From: Erythrobasidium yunnanense
Lineage: Eukaryota > Basidiomycota > Cystobasidiomycetes > Erythrobasidiales > Erythrobasidiaceae
DNA length: 64,000 bases
Assembly: GCA_001600175.1 (NCBI GenBank)
Contig: BCJC01000008.1
Coordinates: 560,781 to 624,780 of the forward strand
Direction: 5' to 3'
Below, piece by piece: positions 11,510 to 21,870 of the stretch. Made by a program: the position numbers and the translations under genes. Within the stretch, counting starts at the first letter, position 1. Each line of letters starts with the position of its first letter. Below the pieces are notes generated by a model. It made no database searches. It saw only the letters and a program-made list of their open reading frames with translations, and was not told where the DNA came from.

Positions 11510-12413
11510 TTAAGAGAGCCATTTGAGGTCGATGCATGACTCTTAGTCGGCTTCCAAAGTGGAAAGTAACAATGTGTGCAATGTATCCATCTTCTCCCCG
11601 ATCGCCTACAGACTGAAGGAACGGCTAATTCCGCTAGAACTGATAGGCTCTCATGCCCCTTTTCCTCTTACGACAGTAATCCTTTCGGAAGACAGAATCG
11701 GGTTCTCGGCAGCACCATATACGAACAGCATATAAGGACAAGACCATAGACCATCTCCCTCAAGCTGAGATTTCAAGTACTCTCAACCCATGACCTGATG
11801 ACGCGGCAATCAACGCGCAGAGGTTCTCGTCGATACGCTGCTTCTGTGTCAGTTTGCGCTTGCGTGTAGGGTTCTGGCCTCCCGGCTTTGCCTGGAAAGA
11901 CACGTTGGCATTTCTGGGTTGGAGCGGAGTCAAGGAGCAACTGCACAGCCTCTCCAGAGCTCAGTAAAGCTCAGCGCTTCGATACCGGCGGCAAAAAGCC
12001 ATTCTCTTACCTTCATTGGGCCCCGTCCGGCTCGCTAAAAGTCCCATCTTGCACTCCTCTCAAAACTGGGAACGCACCAAGGCCCATAACACCGACTCTC
12101 CTTTGGTGTTTGCAATGGCATTCATCAAATTAGAGCTTCGGCGATAAAGCTTCGCTCCTTCGGATTTTGCAAGCTGCATAAATCACACGTATAGAAGGGA
12201 GCGGCTCTCCCTAGCAAGCAAGGCCAAGACCGCATATGCTTGGATGGCCGAAAGAGGGCACAATGGCCGTGCAGCTTTGCGGTATAAAACGAAAGACAGC
12301 AGGCCTTCTCCTGCTTCTCCAGCACCAACATCAAACAGCAAGGGCATCAAACAGCCACATATATAGTTATCTCAATCCCATTTCCCATCGGTCCAGCTCT
12401 GCAGATACTGGAA
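11510..12413. other. Intergenic, about 0.9 kb
   Basis: No supported gene. It carries TATAAAA at 12283-12289 and a second TATATA run at about 12360-12365, both upstream of the small two-exon gene at 12414. Confidence 0.45.
12283..12289 (+). promoter_or_regulatory. TATA box of the small gene at 12414
   Basis: A consensus TATAAAA in a CGGTATAAAACG context, 125 bp upstream of the ATG. A TATATA run 50 bp before the ATG is an alternative. Confidence 0.4.
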
Positions 12414-12676
12414 ATGTATCGCTATGTATGCCCTAACGAAGCCTACAAATATGTCACACACCTAGACACTAGGAATTATGTGACCTTCAACTCCGCTCAG
12501 GAGGCCCTGTGCGCAGTGTAAGCTTCGACAAGAGAGTCAACGGCCGTAAGTAGGTACTAACGCGTCCTCGTGTTAGGAACGACCTCAGGAACGCATTCCC
12601 ATCCACAGACTTCCAGATTATCCCATCAGGTGGTCTTCACTACATCAGAACACTGCCCAATCGTACACGCGCGTAG
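12414..12676 (+). CDS. Small two-exon protein of unknown function (67 aa)
   Basis: Exon 1 is 12414-12517 and exon 2 is 12577-12676. The intron has a GTAAGC donor, a perfect TACTAAC branch point and a TTAG acceptor. Splicing joins QEALCAV to NDLRNAF in frame and gives 67 residues, beginning MYRYVCPNEAYKYVTHL and ending HYIRTLPNRTRA. Neither exon is an unusually long open frame by itself, so the case rests on the textbook intron and the TATA boxes upstream. No signal peptide or membrane segment, and no family recognised. A chance arrangement is possible. Confidence 0.5.
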
Positions 12677-13139
12677 TGAACGTTGCCCGAATTCCTTCGG
12701 AGTCTACGGTCTCAATGTAGACTGTATCCTGCGTTGTTCCTGCGGCAAGCTGCTCTGACCCTGTAACTACGTCTCCTTTCTATCAAGACCTATATTCCGA
12801 AGACGCTTACAAGACCCAACGATCATAGTCCACCTGATTCGATTGATGCTAGATGAGCGGTAGATACGGAGGCTGCCCCTTTGACATTACCGATCAGTGC
12901 ATGAGAGCGGGCCTTGCCGACGGACACTGCACCTCAAGCTAGCGCATCGTCGGCACAAGTCATCTGTGTTTGGAAGCTTAGCACAGGGAAGGTAGGGAAG
13001 AAAAGAGCTGTGGGTGTTCTCTGCTGGGTCTATTCATGAAGGAACGTTAAGTGGAGGAGCGGAAGCAAGCTGAAGTACGCTCTGGAATGATGGAACCGAG
13101 ATAAAGACGTCTGCAATAAAGACGAATTACATTCATCGG
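12677..13139. other. Intergenic, about 460 bp, nothing supported
   Basis: Between the small plus-strand gene and the converging minus-strand gene. No open frame or repeat worth naming. Confidence 0.45.
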
Positions 13140-13592
13140 CTACTTGGACGCATCCAGCTCATTTCGCATAGCAGTCGTCAGGTCAGCAAAGCGGGCGTCC
13201 AAACTGAAGTACCACAGGTCAGCGACGGGACCACGACTGATGGTAGCAGGATAGACTCACTTATCCCCTATGACAAGCTTATCCTCCCCTTCATCAGCGC
13301 TGACCTCGACACATCCGATTGGCAGCTCGATAGCGGTCCAGTCGATGGAGTGCTTTCGTCTGAGTCGAGTCTCATGGACTAGCATGCTATTCAAGGCGTT
13401 CGATCGCATGTCTGTCTTCAGGGCATCGAATGTCTTGCGCTCCTCACGGCCGTTTCGAAGGATGGTAGCTGAAAAGGTGACACCTTGCGAGTAGTGGAAG
13501 TTTGCAAGGTCGGCATCGCTATCTGCGTCAACGCTAGATATGTCGTAGGGTACCTCTGCTTTGATGGCTCGGATGCTCATTGGGGCAGTCAT
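13140..13592 (-). CDS. Hypothetical protein, two exons (131 aa)
   Basis: Exon 1 13592-13261 and exon 2 13203-13140, joined at IGDN/LDARF, give 131 residues ending TTAMRNELDASK. The intron (13204-13260) has a GTGAGT donor and a TTCAG acceptor, and the joined frame reaches a TAG. The start chosen is MTAPMSIRAIKAEVPYDIS. The frame stays open upstream to 13853, so a longer N terminus is possible but reads less like coding sequence. The protein is charged, with a conserved-looking core ERKTFDALKTDMRSNALN and LRRKHSIDWTAIELPIGC. No family recognised; no signal or membrane segment. Confidence 0.6.
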
Positions 13593-13991
13593 GGCTGGCT
13601 TGACCTCTTTCTGGTTGGCTCTTGGTATTGTTTCGCTTGAGAGACAAGAGCCAAAAGAGAGGCTAGGAGCTGCTCTTATACCCTGGGGAGCTGCAAGGTA
13701 TACGCTGTGTTGCTTGATAGGTTGTGCGATCCCCTTGAAAATCCATAGGGAGGTTATCCGGCCCGCTCCAAGCTTCGACGCATGTGCAGGCAGCCAATGC
13801 ACACCACATGTTGCTTGCAGGAAGAACAGAGATGCCGGCAGCTTGCGTGACAAAGTGTACCACTCGACGTTCCTTATCGGCGATTACTTACCCACCGTCG
13901 GAATTAAGGGCCCCTTTGCAATTTCCACCTCGCTTGGCTTTGCGCGACGTTGGACCTGGTTGGCGTTGACTTGGGCTGACTGACGGACGAG
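13593..13991. other. Intergenic, about 400 bp, divergent promoter region
   Basis: Lies between the start of the minus-strand hypothetical gene and the first transcription-factor gene. It contains the TCGGCGATTACT element shared with the second factor's upstream region. Confidence 0.45.
13877..13888 (+). promoter_or_regulatory. Element shared by both Zn2Cys6 gene promoters (copy 1)
   Basis: TCGGCGATTACT, followed by TACCC, lies about 104 bp before the ATG. The same 12-mer with one change (TCGGCGATTGCT) lies at a similar distance before the paralog. Here the CGG is followed 14 bases later by CCG, a spaced inverted pair of the kind Zn2Cys6 factors bind. Role is inferred. Confidence 0.35.
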
Positions 13992-16829
13992 ATGGACTTT
14001 CAGAGCATTCTGCAGCAGAATATGGCTGCAGGGAATGGCCAGCAGCAGCAGCAGCAGCAGGTCGGTAACATCGACATGTGCTTTTGACCGTGCGCTGACG
14101 GTCTCGATAGGGCCCTCCCATGAATTTCTGTGGATATACGTTCGATGGCGCGCAATTCACTCAGCACCATCATCAGCGTCTTCCTCCTATGCCTATGCCC
14201 CAATCTACCCTCGTCAGCCCTCCTCCTCCTCCTACCACTGCCCATTTCACTATGCCCGAAGTCCAGTCAAACATCGGCGACACAGAGAAGGTGAAGAAAA
14301 CCAGGAAACGGCAGCAAACGAGCTGCTCAGAGTGCCACAGGCGTAAACAGAAGTGCAACAAGGTGCGTGCACCTGCATTGCGGTATCTACTGCGAAGCTG
14401 AATCTGGTGTTTGGGCACATAAACAGGAAGTCCCGTGTGATCGGTGCATAAAGAGGTCTGTCTGGCTAGATCGCAGTCGAGGCAGTCACTGACCTCTTGA
14501 GTGTCACTTGCAGAGGTACTGCGGACTACTGTCGTATTCTCATGGCTGGAGAGATAGACACTGGTCCACCCGAACTACCTCGATCTGTACCAAGTGCAGA
14601 CCTGCCAAAGCCCAAGAAGAGGCAGAGAGATGCTACAGATGATTTGATTGCGAGGGTACAGCAGTTGGAGACCATGATCAAACTTCAGACTCAGTTGGCC
14701 AATGGCGTCAGCGTTGGAGACCTCACCCCTGCTCGCAAGAGCAGCAATGGTTCCGCTTCAACGCAGCAAGAAGACGAAGATGAAGAGTATGACCACGATG
14801 ACGAAGATACCAATTCGCAGCAGTCGTTGGTGGCTGTGGCTGCTGCAGATGCGCTAGGCCAGTTGAGCAGCGCAATGTCTAAAGAAGGTGGAAGTGAAGC
14901 TCGCATATGTAAGCGGGATGTTTACGATCAGACTGTACACTTCACACAAGCTGAACGACACATACAGACAGCGGGCCAGGTAGTCTTGCAGATTTTATTA
15001 ATGCATCCGGACTTGCAGTAGACAATGGGGTCGATCTAGATCCAGGTCCCAGAGTCCGCATGGCAGACATGCACACCTCCTCTTCTCTGCCTACGTTACT
15101 CAACACTCCGCATCCAGAGAGTCTCACAAAACTGGCGGATGCCCTGCAAGAGCAGAAAGCCAAATTACCTCCAGCTCACATCTGCCATTACCTCTTCGAC
15201 CTCTACTATGGCAACATGATGTTCACAGAAAGGACACGTTTCATGCCTAGGGGATCGATCCAGTTCTGCTACGATGCCCTCTTTGATCCCAAAGACATGG
15301 ACAGAAGCCCGAACACCCAGGCAGCGCGAGCTCTGAACTATCCTCAGATCGCATCCCCCGTATCGCTGGCGTTCCTCTCCCTCATCTTCGTAAAACTCGC
15401 ATGCGCCCTCATCATGTCGCCCGAAACAACCCGAGACACTCACATGCTATCTTGCAACATGTACGAGGCATCTAGATCTGCATTCATGGCGAGCGAAAGA
15501 AGAGAGCAGCCAACTTATGCTCACATCAATGCGCTGTTGACGCAGACTGTATGGCTCAAATTGACCGCCTGCCCTAGTTTGGGCTTTACATACGTATCGC
15601 AAGCTATCCGTTTCGGCCAGAGTATGGGCTTGCATCGCGAGCCTGGCGAGAAATGGGGACTGGACGCATTCGAATGCGAGATCAGGAGGAGAACCTGGTG
15701 GGCGCTCTTCTGCGCAGACAGAGGCCATTCCATGTCTTATGGCAGGCCGTACACCATCATTGAAGGACACTGCGATGTCAAGCTGCCAGCCAACATCAAC
15801 GACTCCGATCTGACCGCCAATGGTCCCGTCAATATCCGTCCTATGAGCGAGGTCACCCAGATGACACAGCACTTTGCATGGATCGAGATCTGCAAAGTCA
15901 TCGCAAAGGTCGTGGATAGAGCTTTCTCGTGCGAGACGCCTACATATGCGACCATCATCGAGCTGGACAACTTACTCACCAAGATGGAAAACGAGACCAT
16001 TCCAGCGGCTTTCAAGAACCCTTCAGTCCAGGATCTCAACGAGAAACCCTACATCAAACCAGATCTCCAGCTCACAGAGGTCTTGATATGCTGGATAAGA
16101 GCAACACTGCATCGCCCTTATCTCCTCAAACCTTTGCCAAAGCCTGGCGAGCCGGATCACTTTGCTGGGTCTCGAGCTGTAGCCATCGCCCTCAGCCAGA
16201 GACAGCTCGTCCTTGCCAAGGACTTCCTTTCGCGTGTGCCCGATTTCTATCTAGCATTCTTTGGCTTCGCTTGGCAGACTTTTGAGCCTTCGATCAATTT
16301 ATGCATGGCCATTCTTCAGGACCCCTTGAACCCCAATACATACATCATCGACTCGCACGTTCAGCTTGCGCTGGCTCTGCTGGAACGTATGGCGCCCTTC
16401 AATAAGTGCGCACAGGAAGGTGTCGCCAACCTTAGATACATAAGGGAGAAATACCTTAGCAAGATAGGGTCTCCGTACCTCAGCAGTAATAGTTCTAATG
16501 ACTCCACATCTCCTCATGATGGGACTTCCTCATTCCCTTCTTCGAAGCCTTCCCCTGCAAGTGCAACGACAAGCAATCGTATGCCGCATCAGAGCGTGCC
16601 ATATCCTGTGCAAGATAATGCGCATACTCCGAATACGCTCTTCAATCAATTCTTCAAGGATTACGCTAGTCCAGCCGGTACCCTCGATTCCACGGATCTC
16701 TTCGACGCGTCAGATCTGAAAGCTGACTGGATGGGCGAGAGCGCGCCGGTCATGGACTGGCCCTCCTCTTACACGAGACTAGAAGGCGAACAAGACTTCA
16801 GCGACTGGAGCAAGATGCTTGGCCTGTGA
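13992..16829 (+). CDS. Zn2Cys6 fungal-specific transcription factor, paralog 1
   Basis: A nuclear regulator of 868 residues. Exons are 13992-14060, 14111-14362, 14427-14455, 14514-14908 and 14968-16829; all phases close. Exon 1 encodes a glutamine run ending exactly at the donor site. The DNA-binding domain is split over exons 2-4: basic KVKKTRKRQQTS, then CSECHRRKQKCNKEVPCDRC and IKRGTADYC (six cysteines). A coiled-coil linker (DDLIARVQQLETMIKLQTQL), an acidic stretch and a serine-rich part follow. The middle homology region (fungal_trans type) covers about residues 270-600, with RFGQSMGLHREPGEKWGLDA and RRRTWWALFCADRGHSMSYG. The C terminus ends EGEQDFSDWSKMLGL, possibly an activation segment. 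Target genes cannot be read from the sequence. Confidence 0.93.
14041..14060 (+). repeat. CAG trinucleotide run at an exon end
   Basis: An uninterrupted AGC/CAG run encodes polyglutamine and stops at the GT of the first intron. The paralog has the same arrangement at 18932-18950, one unit shorter. Such runs are prone to length change. Confidence 0.7.
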
Positions 16830-18884
16830 GGGAGAATCTATCGTTCGATGGCATCCTCCTCGTCAGGCAGTAGCATAAAAGTCGATGAGCTTTCCGGGCG
16901 TACAACAGTCATGGACAATTCTCACAAACGTATAATCTGTTAGAATTCAGTCTAATAGCTTCCATCAGTTATCAGTCCTTACTTTACCGCAGTCTGCAGG
17001 ATGCTGTCCAAGCAGGAATCGTAGTTCAGACTTTAGTAGCATAGTAGTGGTAGACATAGTTCCCTCCCCTTGGTAAATTAGTGCGAGAGTACAACACTGC
17101 TTGATACGTCTATCTACAGCTCCCGGTACTCCTTCAGATTTCAGGCCGGCTTTTCTGGCCGGATGAACCAGCTTCGATGCCATCATTCCCAAGCCATTAC
17201 GGGAGATGGAACGAAGTGAAATTGAACGTTTTACGGTGGGCTTTTTGGTGAGTGATCGAGATTGGGGAGTTTGAGAGCTTCTGGTCGGATTTAGAGTGAA
17301 TGTAGTGATGGCGCCATTCTCGGACACACTGAGACTAATCACTGACAGAGTACACAGGCCTTTTGCCGTTTTGTTGTTCCTGGTCCTGCAGGCACAGGCC
17401 GCTCGAGATCAACAAAGATACCGTCTTGGAATCAGCGATGCATCTAAGCAAATTTCTGGCTCATCCGTGTGGGGCGCGAGCGGAGGGGCCAGTCGACGCG
17501 AGCAAACCTTCGCGACCGCCGAACGAACGAAGTGCTAATACAGATGACAGCTGCCGCCCTCCTGCCCAGAACGAGGCAAGGAGTCACATCATCAACCGAA
17601 AACTGATGCACTTGCAAGGGTACATGAGCGCGTGTTGAACGATTTGTTGCGCAAAGATCCGTGTTATAGGACAATACAGCTCAAATACTTATACCTATCA
17701 TGAGGAGGCCATGTGTATCGGTTACTGTGAACTCTGAAAGTCGAAAAGGTAGGAAGACAACGTACATCTGGCTGATCTTAGATCGCAGAATCAGGAGTTC
17801 AGATCTTCAGTCTCTGTAATGGCGATAAGATTTGGAAATGAGCACTCATTCCTTATGCGACGATCCCTCTGTGTCTTCTATTCCACCTGAAGCCAGGTCG
17901 CTACAGTCAGTTTAGCTCGCGCTCGGGCTATCGAACTGGAGCAAGGCGCCCAGTAGAGTATACGACCAAGCTCCGAGATAAGAGCTATAGCCAACGATTG
18001 GACAGACTGCTGATATTCAGCGGCCCTATAGAAGTTGTAGCTGGTGTTGACCGGTGCTGTCACGAGAGGCAAGTCGTAGCGTGACGGGTGCTAAGCTTGC
18101 ACTAGAATAGAGGAAGTTGTCTCGGGACATGACTAGGGGATGCAGCCTTCAGGTAAGCGAGAGAGTAATCAGATAAGAAGGGAGAAGTGCTGAGCGATTA
18201 GAAAGTCCTTGCTGGGGTCGATGTTAGCCCGACGAAAGTCCAGGAAGAGCGTCAGACTTTAGCAGAAGGGGAGTCAATGCAGCGCAGGTCTTGATCTATT
18301 TGTTGAAAGCAGGAGGGAACGAAGGAGTCATCACAGAACAGGCTACAGCCGAGACTGTACGTGACGGGTCTGTCAGAGAAGAAATGTGCATTCGGAAGGG
18401 TTTTCGAAGAAGCCAGGTCATTAGCAGCTTCACGTCTGTTAGTCTGCTCTCATACAAGCTTGCTATCAGCGAGGGTATACAGCTTAGTTTTACGCTACCG
18501 GCTGCAGCGAAAAGAGGTGCAGGCCGAGCAGAATCGCAAGTCCGGAAGGCAGAGAGGAGGGAACCCCGTTGTGCGAGGAACTGTTGAAAGTCCTGGCTGG
18601 CTTTTGGGACTTCTCTTGCTGATTCCAATAACGATGAAGGAAATCTGCCCTTTATGCGTTGAACAAGCTTTCCGACACCTTCGGCGCAACCTACCATCTC
18701 CCGTAGAAGTCGCCAATGCGACGTCCTTCTCTAGTGAGTATGTGCTTGTCTGACTGATTGCGCGTGTTTATATTGCTCTTTCCCGTACCGTCGGCGATTG
18801 CTATCCCCATTCGGGGCTAACGAGCTGCTTCTTCTCGACTCTGCTCGAACTGCTTAGAACAGGGCAGCAGTCAGCCAGCCAAAG
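16830..18884. other. Intergenic, about 2.1 kb between tandem regulators
   Basis: The longest gene-free stretch in the window. Open frames of 90-133 codons occur on both strands (16965-17342 minus, 18296-18697 minus, 18361-18753 plus) but none shows a family motif or joins by splicing. No remnant of a third regulator copy was recognised. Likely upstream control region of the second factor. Confidence 0.45.
18791..18802 (+). promoter_or_regulatory. Element shared by both Zn2Cys6 gene promoters (copy 2)
   Basis: TCGGCGATTGCT, followed by ATCCCC, about 82 bp before the ATG. It matches the copy at 13877 in 11 of 12 bases. Confidence 0.35.
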
Positions 18885-21705
18885 ATGGACTTTTCGCACA
18901 TTTTGCAGCAGACTATGGCCGCAGGGAATGGGCAGCAGCAGCAGCAGCAGGTGAGTGGGATCGCGATGCGAACGGCAGAACGGTCGGAACTGACCGAAAG
19001 AGCCAGGTTCCTTCGCTGGACTTCTCTGGGTACTCTTTCAATGGCGCACAGTTCACTCAGCATCAGCACATTCCTATGCCCCAATCTGCTCCTCCTACTG
19101 CCCAATTCAGCATGCCCGAAAGCCAGTCGGGAGCTATGTCCGATAAGCTAAAGAAGTCGAGAAAGAGGCAGCAAACGAGCTGTTCAGAGTGTCACAGACG
19201 CAAACAGAAGTGTAATAAGGTGTGTGCGCCCGTAGCTCTCCCTATTGCGAAGCTGAATGTCTGAACGCCGATACAGGAAGTCCCATGTGACCGTTGCATA
19301 AAGCGGTATGTATGGCCTAGAGAGCAGCAGACAGATGCAGCATTGCTGACTTTCAGTATATTTCCACAGAGGCGCTGGCGACCAATGTCGAATCATGATG
19401 ATCAGTGAGGTGGAGGGTTCAGGCGATGGTCCCCGATCGGCTACAGGTTCTGACCAGCCAAAGCCCAAGAAAAGGCAGAGAGATGCTACAGACGATCTTG
19501 CAGCCAGAGTGCAGCAATTGGAAACCATGATCAGGCTACAGACTCAGATGCAGCAGCAACAGCAGCAGAACAATGGTGCTTTCGGGAACATGAATTTCCA
19601 AAGACAGAATAGCGATCAACGACCGTCGGAAGAAGACGAGGAGGAGGATAATGATGACGATGTCCAGTCGGAGCAGTCTGCCATCGATGTGGCTGCTGCC
19701 GATGCACTCGGCCAGTTAAGCAAGGCTACTCCCAAAGAAGGTGGAAGCGAAGCTCGAATATGTAAGATGTTTGATGATATTGAGTCACACCTCTTCAGAT
19801 GCTGATTTGATCTGCGAATCAACCACAGACAGCGGACCGGGCTCTCTTGCTCATTTCATTACGGCCTCAGGCCTCGGATCAGATAGCAATATTGCCGATC
19901 TAGGAACGGGCCCACGAACCCGTGTGGCAGATCTGCAGGCATGCTCCTCGCTGCCCAGCATACTCAACACGCCCGCCCTGCCTCCCAATCTTATCAAATT
20001 GGCAGATGCCTTGCAGGAGCAGAAAGCAAAGCTGCCGCCTGCTGCTATATGCCATTACCTCTTCGATCTTTATCATGGAAACCCCATCTTTGGGGATCGA
20101 GTCCGCATGGCGCCTAGAGGATCCATTCAACTGTGCTACGATGCCCTCTTCGACGCCAAGGACAAGGACATGAGCCCCAACGCTCAAGCAGCGCGCGCCT
20201 TGAACTATCCACAGATGGCATCACCTGTGTCCCTCGCGTTTCTATCTTTCATGTTTGGGATACTTGCGTGCGCGTTGACGATGTCGCCTGAAGCCACGCC
20301 CGAGACTCACATGCTGGCTTACAGCATGTTTGAAGCTTCAAGATCTGCATTCATGGCAAGTGAAAGAAGGGAACAGCCAACCTATGCAGTTATCAACGCG
20401 CTCCTAACTCAGACTATCTGGCTCAAAGTTGCGGGCTCTCCAAGCTTAGGCTTTACGTACATAGCACAGGCTATCCGCTTCGCACAGAGTATGGGCCTAC
20501 ACCGAGAGCCGGGCGAGAAATGGGGCTTGGGAGCATTCGAATGCGAGATCAGGAGGAGAATGTGGTGGGGGCTTTTCTGCGCAGACAGAGGCCATTCAAT
20601 ATGCTATGGCAGACCATATATCATCTACGAGAAGCATTGCGACGTCAAGCTGCCGGCCAACATCTACGATGCCGACTTGACCGCAAACGGTCCTATCAAC
20701 ATTCGACCCAAAAGCGAGACCACCCAGCTCACCGGGCACTTCGTTTTCATTGGCATCTGCAAAGTAGTTGTGGAGATTATCGACAGAGCATTCTCGTGTA
20801 CTACGCCTACGTATGCCACCATCATCGAACTGGACAATCTCCTGACAAAGATGGAGAATGAGACTATTCCAGCTAGCTTCAGGAATCCATCGGTTCAAGA
20901 TTTGAACGAGAAGCCCTACATCAAGGGGGACTTCCAGATGACGCAAGTTTTCGTCTGCTGGATACGCTCGTTCCTGCATAGACCGTACCTCCTAAGGTCT
21001 CTGCCAAAGCCTGGCGAGCCGGACCACTATGCCGGGTCGAGAGCTGCCGTGATTGGCCTTAGTCAGCGGCAATTGACCTTGGTCAAGGACGTTCTGTCCA
21101 AGACGCCCGACCACAATCTACCATACTTCGGGTTCGCATTCAACACGTTTGAGCCATCGATCAATTTGTCCATTGCAATCCATCAAGATCCATTTAATCC
21201 AAACACCTCGATCATTGACTCGTACGTTCAGCAAGGCATGGCAATGCTTGAAAGGATGGCACCTTTCAACAAGTGTGCTCAGGAAGGATATGAGAATCTC
21301 AAGTTCATTAGACAGAAGTATTTGAGCAAGATGGGCTCCCCGTATATCAGCAGTAACAGCAGTGTTGCCAGCTCGAGATCGCCACCGCCAACAGGCTTTT
21401 CACTCTCGTCGGGCACTTCTCCTTCTAGTGCAACCAGCAGTAATTATACTCCGCCCATCCAGTCTCTCAGTGCACCTCTTCCCGAACAAGACAACGCACC
21501 TACGCCAAATACACTTTTCAACCAATTCTTCAAGGATTACGCAAGTCCCGTAGGAAATGCCGAGTATTCGAATCTATTCGAGTCAGCAGATCCTCAGGCT
21601 ACTTGGATGACAGAGACGGCGGCGATAGAAAGCTGGCCTAGCGGATACACGCGCTTGGAAAACGAACAGGACTTCAGCGATTGGAGTAAAATGCTGGGGA
21701 TCTAA
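18885..21705 (+). CDS. Zn2Cys6 fungal-specific transcription factor, paralog 2
   Basis: Tandem paralog of the gene at 13992, 858 residues. Exons 18885-18950, 19007-19219, 19277-19305, 19370-19761 and 19829-21705 have the same number, phases and near-identical lengths (the third is 29 nt in both). The start MDFSHILQQTMAAGNG plus glutamine run matches the paralog. The zinc cluster is CSECHRRKQKCNKEVPCDRC plus IKRGAGDQC, basic region KLKKSRKRQQTS. A methionine/glutamine stretch, an acidic patch and the middle homology region follow, with RFAQSMGLHREPGEKWGLGA and RRRMWWGLFCADRGHSICYG. The end is again EQDFSDWSKMLGI. Differences concentrate in the linker and serine-rich C-terminal part, so DNA contacts are probably shared while regulation has diverged. 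Targets unknown. Confidence 0.93.
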
Positions 21706-21870
21706 ATTACGTCCCACAGGCCATACGCCAGACGACGCTTCGCAAGGCCATGCAATGTAGAGTCTAGCGTTCCGTTCTCCGAAATTTTTTGAGTATCTCA
21801 CCTGAATACTATCCTGTTACACAGTGATTACAGATCGTTGTCTACAATACATGAAAGCGATACTTTCAGA

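Noticed and set aside
16965-17342. Minus-strand 125-codon open frame between the two regulators
   Set aside because: No family motif, no splice continuation and a composition unlike the nearby coding sequence.
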